Shown here in pieces: positions 57,220 to 64,000 of a stretch of DNA of 64,000 nucleotides; positions within the stretch are counted from its first letter, which is position 1, and every line of letters begins with the position of its first letter. The notes beneath the pieces were generated by a model, which was given only the letters and a program-made list of their open reading frames with translations, did not search any database and was not told the origin of the DNA. Both the position numbers and the translations under genes were made by a program. Source of the stretch: Psychrobacter sp. PG1 (lineage in GTDB: Bacteria; Pseudomonadota; Gammaproteobacteria; Pseudomonadales; Moraxellaceae); NCBI RefSeq assembly GCF_014897815.1, contig NZ_JABUZG010000038.1, positions 101,251-165,250 on the forward strand, given 5' to 3'.

Positions 57220-58104
57220 TTACTTTGATATTTTAATTAACTGTAAAAAGGCGCTTTCTTCAAGAATTTTGATATCTAAACCACTCTGAATCAGTTCTTC
57301 TACTTTGCGATGCTTACTACTTTTTTCATGACCAGCAAGCAACGTTAAATCTTGAGCACCAACCACAAGATAATCTAATGTCTTCGAAGCACCCGCTTTG
57401 ACATTAAAACCATTTTTGGCTGCTATCTCAGCAATATCTCCTCGACTGATACTAAGGTTACCTGTAAAGCAAATATTGAGTCCGGCATATCGCCCCGACT
57501 CATCTCCAACTTTTGTGATATTACTGGGGTAGTTTCTACTATTTGCACGTTGTTGCTGAGGATAATTGCGACTGTATTTACTATATTCTACCCAATCATG
57601 AATTGATAAACCATTTTCTCTAAGAATGGTTACAACTATAAAGCCACATGCTTTGGCATCTTCTAGCGCGTCATGATGGTCAAACTGATAACTCCATTCT
57701 CTACAGACATTCGCCAGATTATAACCTTTGACCGCAAAACGCTGACACGTCTTACGTACCAACACTGTGGCATCGACCCACTGTAGCTCTGGTATTGGTA
57801 ATTTGTGAAGCTCTAGACTTTTTGTCAACGCCCTTTGATCAAAGTCAGTATAGCTAACGACAACATTTTCACCGACAAATTTTAATATTTGCCCATAAAT
57901 GTCATACATAGACGGCGCATCTTTTACCATATTACTGGTAATACCATGCACTTCTATATTTTGACGACTAAAAGAAGTCTGAGGACATACTAACGTACAG
58001 TAGGTATCAATTAACTTACCGTTCAAATATTTAGCCAAGCCTATTTGACAAATAGACCCTACGTCGCTGTTTGCAGTTTCAACATCAATGGTCACAAAAT
58101 TCAT
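57220..58104 (-). CDS. DEDDh 3'-5' exonuclease with C-terminal BRCT domain
   Basis: The 294-aa protein combines a DnaQ-like exonuclease (residues 1-165) with a BRCT domain (about 205-290). Catalytic residues of the DEDDh family are D7 and E9 (TIDVETA), D89 (SYTDFDQRAL), H144 and D149 (HHDALEDA). The BRCT part shows LNICFTGNLSISRGDIAEIA and LDYLVVGAQD, similar to the ligase/replication factor C type. A Gln/Asn/Arg-rich linker joins them. It is probably a DNA repair or proofreading-type nuclease recruited by BRCT contacts; it is not the polymerase III epsilon subunit. Confidence 0.9.
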   Translation of the reverse strand: MNFVTIDVETANSDVGSICQIGLAKYLNGKLIDTYCTLVCPQTSFSRQNIEVHGITSNMVKDAPSMYDIYGQILKFVGENVVVSYTDFDQRALTKSLELHKLPIPELQWVDATVLVRKTCQRFAVKGYNLANVCREWSYQFDHHDALEDAKACGFIVVTILRENGLSIHDWVEYSKYSRNYPQQQRANSRNYPSNITKVGDESGRYAGLNICFTGNLSISRGDIAEIAAKNGFNVKAGASKTLDYLVVGAQDLTLLAGHEKSSKHRKVEELIQSGLDIKILEESAFLQLIKISK

Positions 58105-58148
58105 TATCTCGTCCTCAATGTCGTAGATTTAGTCTGATTTAATTTTAT

Positions 58149-59786
58149 TTAATCAATCGCCCCAAACTTCTCTTTAGCCATCGGCATGACACTAAACATC
58201 ATCTTTCCTATCGCAGTACCATTGCCATCACGATAATACTGCATCAGCTCATTACCATACTCGCGCATATCAATACTATTACTGGCATTAGGCACTTGCA
58301 CATCACTTGGTAAATTGGGAAATACCATGTTTTTGGCGCTGATAGCGGAATACTGCTGCAAAACATCTATGACCATGTTCTTACTAGCGGCAGTTTCGCT
58401 CGGAAGCTCACTGCGCATATGCTGCCATTTGAGCTGACCACGCTTATCAAATCCATACAACTCTTGCGTATCTACATTTGATAGTATTGCACTTTCTGCC
58501 GTCTTTTCTTTTGCCTCTGCCATTGATTCCTCTACTGGCTCACTGCCACTATCCATGCCACTCTTTATCATTGCCAACATTTGCTGCACTAACGCTTTAC
58601 TGGTAAATGTATCAGCATCTGTGTTGCCTACCTCGTCAGCCGCGCTTTCTTTAACCAGTTCTGGATATCGCTGACTAATCCGCTCGTAAACGATGCGCAT
58701 ATAATCTTGATAAAACTGCTCATAACTCTCAGCGCTTTGTACACGGCGAATGACTTGGTTACTTGCTAGCATTGCTGGTAGCTGATGCGCGGGTAACTTG
58801 GGAGAGAGCGAGGCTAGCGTATTAGGGGCGACATAATCAAACTGGCTAATAGGTGCGGCATCAAAAGTGGCATCTAACGCGGCAAAGTGGCTTTTTATCA
58901 ACTCACTACCAAAGCCTTTGGGTAAGGTGCCATCATCAATGACTAGCTTTAACCACTTGTTGCGCCACTTTGTGCCGAGCTTGTCATCTAACAGTTCTGA
59001 ATTAAACATCGCAAAATTATCTGCCCATAGATAAATATTACCGTTTTTCAAATCCAGATAAATCGGCTGATTCATGCTGCTTTGATGATTACGCGCTTGA
59101 TACTGCACGCTCGCCAGCATCGTCGCCTTGCCAGCCATTGGCTGATAGACGCCTTGTGCATTGATAGACAGCGGCTTTAGCACATAAGCATCTAGCAACT
59201 TTGCTTTTTTGATATCTTGCGCTGTCGATCGGTCGTCGTAATTGTCAAATAACTGTTGGTAAAATACTGGCACAGTGATTTCACTATCATATTTACTCTC
59301 TACCCATGCCTCATAGGCATCCGTACACTCAAGATAAGTGCTTTTTAGCACCGTTCGCTGAGCATCATAATCTGCCGCCAAAATGTCTTTATTTTGCGCT
59401 TCTGCTTGGGTAATTAAGGCGGCATACGCTTGATCGTGTGTGTCTTCGCAGTATTCATCGATATAGCCTGAGGCGACTGGCGCTTTGGCATCTATTTTAG
59501 TATCAATATCGCTAAACTGCTGCTCGTTACTGATCTCCAGATTGCTATGATAGCTAAAGGACTGGCGGCGCTGTTTCTGTAACGCAGTCGCCAATGCTGT
59601 CTTTGCTGCTACTGGCGTTTGCTTAGCAGTCATAGCATTAAATTGGTCAAGACTGGTAGATTGGCAGCCCGTTAATAATAGTGCTCCTGTTACCAATGCA
59701 CCAGCAAATAGGCGATTGCCATTAAGAACTGACGCAAGGCTCGCTGACGAAAGACGACTTGCAATGATTTGATCTGCTTTTTTCAT
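58149..59786 (-). CDS. large lipoprotein of unknown function (paralogue 1)
   Basis: This 545-aa protein has a lipoprotein signal ending LLTGC (Cys41), then about 500 residues of soluble, presumably periplasmic or outer-membrane sequence. No known domain is recognised. It has two cysteines in the YIDEYCEDTHDQ and STYLECTDAYEAW regions. It appears distantly related to the next gene: both carry a beta-rich middle (PIYLDLKNGNIYLWADNFAM) and a late segment of the type YGFDKRGQLKWQHMRSELP. AAGGAT precedes the ATG. It lies 44 bp after its neighbour on the same strand, probably in one operon. Confidence 0.8.
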   Translation of the reverse strand: MKKADQIIASRLSSASLASVLNGNRLFAGALVTGALLLTGCQSTSLDQFNAMTAKQTPVAAKTALATALQKQRRQSFSYHSNLEISNEQQFSDIDTKIDAKAPVASGYIDEYCEDTHDQAYAALITQAEAQNKDILAADYDAQRTVLKSTYLECTDAYEAWVESKYDSEITVPVFYQQLFDNYDDRSTAQDIKKAKLLDAYVLKPLSINAQGVYQPMAGKATMLASVQYQARNHQSSMNQPIYLDLKNGNIYLWADNFAMFNSELLDDKLGTKWRNKWLKLVIDDGTLPKGFGSELIKSHFAALDATFDAAPISQFDYVAPNTLASLSPKLPAHQLPAMLASNQVIRRVQSAESYEQFYQDYMRIVYERISQRYPELVKESAADEVGNTDADTFTSKALVQQMLAMIKSGMDSGSEPVEESMAEAKEKTAESAILSNVDTQELYGFDKRGQLKWQHMRSELPSETAASKNMVIDVLQQYSAISAKNMVFPNLPSDVQVPNASNSIDMREYGNELMQYYRDGNGTAIGKMMFSVMPMAKEKFGAID

Positions 59787-59830
59787 TTTTTATCCTTAAT
59801 AAATATGGGCTTGAACATAACAAGATAGCG

Positions 59831-61819
59831 TTATTGATCATCTACCCTGTTGTCAGCATCGTCTTCGATATCAGTGTCATCTTGACTATCAGCACTGTCA
59901 TATTCTGCTGCCTCATAGCCGCTATCACCATCTGCATAATCGCTACTATAATCATCATCATTGTAATCATCGCTGCTCCCACTATAGTCATAGCGGGCAT
60001 CACGTGCCGTTTGCAGTCTGTCTTTTTGTTGGCGTTGCTCTGCCATCCATGCATTGCCATCGATAGCAGTTTTAGCATTTGCGCCAAAAGACTCAGCCAA
60101 TAAAGGCGTTAGTGCATGGTTATTAAAGCTGCTTTTATCATAGCGTATTTGATTCAGCACGCTGGTTGTCGAACCCATCAAGTCACCACCGATATTTACC
60201 CGCTGCTGCTTAGCAAGCAGGCGATCTGAGCGGTCTAAATAATAGTAATTTATCTGATTAAAAGAGATCGGACCTATGGCTTCAATTAGCTGCAAAAGCG
60301 AACCTACATCCGCACTTTGGTAGCCTTTATTGTATAGCTGCACTTTCGCCAGCACAGTTTTTAGCATAGCGCCATCAGGATATTTCTGTGGATTGGCATC
60401 GACATAATCCTGTAGTGACTTTGTCATGTATTTTAGGGTTTTGCCGATCATCTCACCGCTTTGCTTGCTGCCAAAATAGACTTTTACCGCTCGGCTCGCA
60501 CCGACTTCTTTGGCAAAGGCATCACTGCGAATATCTACCGCGCTAAAATGCTCAGGCGCTAGCTCTGCCATGCTGCTCTGTATGGCAGCAATGGCAGCAT
60601 CGTAAAGCACTGCTGGCGGCAGCTGCGCAGTAATACTCTCAGGCAACCCAAAACTAACGGTATGTGAGGTCATTTGGTTAGGTAAAGGGGTGTTTTCAGG
60701 ATTAACCAATGCTACGATAGGCATGATTGCTGATGGGTCTACCGTAACTGTACTATGGTTAAAATCGAACGCTAGCGGTATCTGTATAGATGAGCTAATC
60801 GTTGGTGTCACATAATCATAGCTATAGACGCTCTGCAGTTGTCGCTGTTTGGGTTTGTATTGACTGACACTATTGAACGTTAAATTTTGATATTGATAAG
60901 CATTTGACGCAGCTATCTGTTCCGGCGTGCGATGGAACATACTCAGCATTTGACCAATGACGCCCGTAGATGTTGCTGATTGGCTACCTTGTTCTACCGC
61001 CTCTGGTTGTTGTTTAGCCGTTTGTATGGCTTCATACTGCTCTATCATGCTTTTTGGGTTTAATTTTGATAACTTTGAAAAAGCACTGTCTGATTCATAA
61101 TCGTCGGTGTCATAGTTCCCTTCGCCGTAACTCTCTAATTGATAGTCACTGCGACTATAACCGTTTTCGTCATAGTTAACATCCTCTACAACACAGACTT
61201 CATAAGCGTCATCGTCCTCATTGTCATTGCATTTATTCGACTCTGCACTTACCGCTGCTAACTCTGCCATAGCCTCAGTTTGCCTGTCCTCATAATCACT
61301 TTCATCATAGTCACCGTCAGGCTTATAAACATAGGCTTCTATAATTGTTCTAAGTAAGCTACTAGAGCCTGCATCAATGCTATCTGGATCAATAAAAGGA
61401 ACGGCTTGATAATTGGCTTGCGCGACTGCCACGTGCTCTGTTGCCAGATGCTGACGAATAGCCGACAGTAAATGTGACTTTGCTTGATTGTCAGTATTGG
61501 GGTATTTTTCTTGGTCAAATAATTGCTGATAACGCTCAGCTTTGGCTGTGAGGCTGGCATTAAACGCGCGTCCTTGTGCTTGGCTCTGCGCTCTATCAGC
61601 GGTACTAAAATCAATCATACTTTTTGATGCCGCAGGCGATGATACCGCTGGGCTTGATTGACAGCCCAAAAGAGCCAGAGACGTAGTGCCAACCAACAAG
61701 ACGATAGACGTCAATTTACCTACCTGATATATATGGTCGTTATTATTGATAGACGAATGATGACTCGTCATCTCAGAGTAGCGCTGTCGATTATGATTAT
61801 TAATATGATTTGATGACAT
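59831..61819 (-). CDS. large lipoprotein of unknown function (paralogue 2), acidic tail
   Basis: This 662-aa protein has a long n-region of about 35 residues, then a lipoprotein signal ending LALLGC (Cys53). An acidic Asp/Glu/Tyr-rich stretch near residues 165-255 contains Cys pairs (SNKCNDNEDDD, YEVCVVEDV). The middle is beta-rich (SSSIQIPLAFDFNHSTVTVD). A late segment YYYLDRSDRLLAKQQRVNIG resembles its neighbour. The last 60 residues are extremely acidic (DDYNDDDYSSDYADGDSGYE type). No known domain is recognised. The start could also be Met17. Confidence 0.8.
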   Translation of the reverse strand: MSSNHINNHNRQRYSEMTSHHSSINNNDHIYQVGKLTSIVLLVGTTSLALLGCQSSPAVSSPAASKSMIDFSTADRAQSQAQGRAFNASLTAKAERYQQLFDQEKYPNTDNQAKSHLLSAIRQHLATEHVAVAQANYQAVPFIDPDSIDAGSSSLLRTIIEAYVYKPDGDYDESDYEDRQTEAMAELAAVSAESNKCNDNEDDDAYEVCVVEDVNYDENGYSRSDYQLESYGEGNYDTDDYESDSAFSKLSKLNPKSMIEQYEAIQTAKQQPEAVEQGSQSATSTGVIGQMLSMFHRTPEQIAASNAYQYQNLTFNSVSQYKPKQRQLQSVYSYDYVTPTISSSIQIPLAFDFNHSTVTVDPSAIMPIVALVNPENTPLPNQMTSHTVSFGLPESITAQLPPAVLYDAAIAAIQSSMAELAPEHFSAVDIRSDAFAKEVGASRAVKVYFGSKQSGEMIGKTLKYMTKSLQDYVDANPQKYPDGAMLKTVLAKVQLYNKGYQSADVGSLLQLIEAIGPISFNQINYYYLDRSDRLLAKQQRVNIGGDLMGSTTSVLNQIRYDKSSFNNHALTPLLAESFGANAKTAIDGNAWMAEQRQQKDRLQTARDARYDYSGSSDDYNDDDYSSDYADGDSGYEAAEYDSADSQDDTDIEDDADNRVDDQ

Positions 61820-61999
61820 AGTAATCTCTTTGTATAAATAGCCAGTCTATAATTAGTGTACATTAGTACCGTTATTTATATCACAATGCGTTACAATTTA
61901 GTAATATTAGAACCTATTTATTAAGAAAATACTTAGATTTTTTTATACAAAACAACTTTCTCACTATGGCTTTCTCGCTCAAGTAAAAAGGACTTTACA

Positions 62000-63946
62000 A
62001 TGCCAACCTCGATATCAAAAAACAACATACGCACTGCTGACAATAATCCTCAAGGTAGAGCAAATATTAAAGCGGCTATTTTGTTAATCAGTAGCACATT
62101 TTTAGTATCACTATCTGCTCACGCGCTTGAGCCAACCACCAATCAATCAACTGCCATTAACCAAACATCGATTAACACTAGCGCCATCAATCTAGCGATT
62201 ATGGCTGATAATCCTACTGTAATATCTGAAACTCAGCGTGTGACAAGAGCCAAAACCACTACCCTCACTTCCACGATTAACAATGCCAATGCCGATCAAG
62301 CCATCTATTCTGAAGATGCGATTCACCACCCTGTTTGGGCAAAGAACGGCATGGTCGCCACCCAAGAAGCCCTCGCCTCTGATATTGGACTCAAGATTTT
62401 AAAAGACGGTGGTAATGCGGTTGATGCTGGCGTCGCCGTTGGCTTTGCCTTAGCAGTGACATTACCACGTGCTGGGAATATCGGTGGTGGTGGTTTTATG
62501 ATGATCTATGACGCCAAGCAAGGCAAAACGGTGGCACTCGATTACCGTGAAAAAGCACCGAGTAGCGCCTCGCGTGATATGTATCTCGATGAGGATGGCA
62601 ATGCGGTCAGCGACTTGTCTCGTTATCACGGTCTAGCAGTTGGCGTACCGGGAACGGTTGCAGGATTACTTAAAGCGTTAGAAGATCATGGCACCATGAG
62701 CCGCGGACAAGTGATGGCACCAGCGATTGCACTGGCTGAGGACGGTATAGAAGTCACAGCAGGTCTGTCTGAGTCACTCACAGCATTAAGCGATCGCATG
62801 CAAAAATGGCCAAGTACCAAAAAGATATTTTTTAAACCTGATGGTAATGCCTATCAACCCGGTGAGCGTTTAAAACAGCCTGAATTGGCAAAATCGCTTA
62901 AGCTGATTGCCGCAAAAGGCGCCGATGGATTCTATAAAGGAGAAACCGCAAGTAAGTTGGTCAAAGCGGTCAACGAGGCTGGCGGTAGCATGAGCTTACA
63001 GGATTTGGCAAATTATGAAGCTATCGCTCGCGAGCCCGTCAAAGGCGATTATCGTGGTTATGAGATTGTCTCCATGCCACCACCGTCTTCTGGTGGCATT
63101 CATATCGTGCAGATTTTAAATATTTTAGAAGGTTATCCGCTAAAAGAATACGGGCAAAACAGTGCGCAAACCATTCATTTAATGGCGGAAGCGATGCAGT
63201 TAGCTTATGCAGATCGCGCAGAGTATTTAGGTGATTCTGACTTTATCGATGTGCCTGCCAGCGGTTTAGTTTCTCAGGCTTATGCGGATAAACTGCGCAC
63301 CTTAATCAATCCAGACAAAGCCACGCCAGCGTCTACCATCAAAGCCAACAACCCTCTACCCTATGAGAGTGATCAGACCACGCATTTCTCTATCGTTGAT
63401 AAAGATGGCAATGCAATAGCCAATACTTATACGCTGAACTTTTCTTATGGCACAGGTCTTGTCGCTGAAGGTACGGGGATATTGCTCAATAATGAGATGG
63501 ATGATTTTTCTGCCAAACCGGGTGTGCCTAATGGTTATGGATTATTGGGCGGTGAAGCAAATGCCGTTGAAGCCAATAAACGCCCATTATCTTCTATGAG
63601 TCCGACACTGGTCTTTAAAGACAGTAAACCATATATCGTCACGGGTAGCCCTGGTGGTAGCCGCATCATTACCACTGTCACCCAAATAATCTCGAACGTC
63701 ATCGATCATGATATGAATATCGCTGAAGCCACTCACGCACCGCGTATCCATGACCAATGGCTGCCTGATGAGATTCGGGTCGAAAAAGCACTGAATATTG
63801 ATACGGTTAAAAAGCTTGAATCAATGGGTCATACGGTCAGTCCAAAATCAGCCATGGGCTCAACCCAGTCGATTATGATTACCCCAAATGGTGTCTATGG
63901 CTCGTCTGATCCGCGTATCGTTGATGCGGCAGTCGTTGGTTATTGA
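62000..63946 (+). CDS. ggt: gamma-glutamyltranspeptidase
   Basis: This periplasmic Ntn-hydrolase cleaves glutathione and other gamma-glutamyl compounds. The precursor is 648 aa and autocleaves before Thr460 (DQTTHFSIVD) into large and small subunits. A signal segment lies at about residues 22-42 (ending AHA), later than usual because the n-region is long. A Thr/Asn-rich spacer of about 60 residues precedes the catalytic domain, which starts near HPVWAKNGMVATQEALASDI. GNIGGGGFMMIYDAK, SMPPPSSGGIHI, RPLSSMSPTLV and GSPGGSR (549-555) are family landmarks. All key residues are present. Confidence 0.95.
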   Translation: MPTSISKNNIRTADNNPQGRANIKAAILLISSTFLVSLSAHALEPTTNQSTAINQTSINTSAINLAIMADNPTVISETQRVTRAKTTTLTSTINNANADQAIYSEDAIHHPVWAKNGMVATQEALASDIGLKILKDGGNAVDAGVAVGFALAVTLPRAGNIGGGGFMMIYDAKQGKTVALDYREKAPSSASRDMYLDEDGNAVSDLSRYHGLAVGVPGTVAGLLKALEDHGTMSRGQVMAPAIALAEDGIEVTAGLSESLTALSDRMQKWPSTKKIFFKPDGNAYQPGERLKQPELAKSLKLIAAKGADGFYKGETASKLVKAVNEAGGSMSLQDLANYEAIAREPVKGDYRGYEIVSMPPPSSGGIHIVQILNILEGYPLKEYGQNSAQTIHLMAEAMQLAYADRAEYLGDSDFIDVPASGLVSQAYADKLRTLINPDKATPASTIKANNPLPYESDQTTHFSIVDKDGNAIANTYTLNFSYGTGLVAEGTGILLNNEMDDFSAKPGVPNGYGLLGGEANAVEANKRPLSSMSPTLVFKDSKPYIVTGSPGGSRIITTVTQIISNVIDHDMNIAEATHAPRIHDQWLPDEIRVEKALNIDTVKKLESMGHTVSPKSAMGSTQSIMITPNGVYGSSDPRIVDAAVVGY

Positions 63947-64000
63947 TATAACTTTTTTATGATATAGTAGATCTTTTATAAAAGTGGTACATTAGTTTTA
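63947..64000. other. window end, no gene
   Basis: A short AT-rich stretch after ggt with a weak CTTTTATAAAAG palindrome; nothing else can be supported. Confidence 0.5.

Overview
The window looks like chromosome of a Moraxellaceae gammaproteobacterium, most likely Psychrobacter. The basis is gene content and general protein resemblance: moderately AT-rich DNA, two YadA-type trimeric autotransporters, a complete urt/ure cluster and a Phe/Tyr-to-homogentisate cluster. No database search was possible, so the genus is an inference.

Layout. 1-3337 is the 5' part of recC on the minus strand. 3.8-5.2 kb has two poorly known genes, one of them a shortened ModA-like membrane protein. tRNA-Arg(CCT) follows at 5251 with its own promoter and terminators, then an FAD-dependent oxidoreductase. 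7.5-20.5 kb is one long plus-strand nitrogen block: a candidate NtrC/sigma-54 promoter, urtABCDE (urea ABC importer), a 15-bp tandem repeat full of Shine-Dalgarno-like motifs, then ureD, ureA, a fused ureB-ureC, ureE, ureF, ureG and a HupE/UreJ nickel permease. Together these import urea, hydrolyse it and supply nickel to the enzyme.

20.8-28.9 kb is a mixed region. It holds a trimeric autotransporter whose extended signal peptide is out of frame, an M14 carboxypeptidase, a two-HKD phospholipase D-like protein, an orphan helical protein, a GST and a DUF3817 protein. Long AT-rich gaps with several hairpins and palindromes separate them. 29.0-33.2 kb is fhuCDB (hydroxamate siderophore import) behind a Fur-box-like site. 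An NhaC antiporter follows.

35.2-47.2 kb encodes aromatic amino-acid breakdown: phhB, phhA, hpd, a divergent LysR regulator, an aromatic aminotransferase, fahA, a small VOC protein, an orphan TRAP binding lipoprotein, an IclR regulator, maiA and a flavin monooxygenase/acyl-CoA dehydrogenase-like protein. Every step from phenylalanine to fumarate plus acetoacetate is present except a classical cupin-type homogentisate 1,2-dioxygenase. The VOC protein sits where that step is needed and carries a possible 2-His-1-Glu metal site.

47.5-53.6 kb is a 2030-residue trimeric autotransporter adhesin with a nearly identical internal duplication. 54.0-57.1 kb is a Cpx-like module: response regulator and sensor kinase, with a divergent Spy/CpxP-family lipoprotein. 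The window ends with a DEDDh exonuclease-BRCT fusion, two large and apparently paralogous lipoproteins, and gamma-glutamyltranspeptidase.
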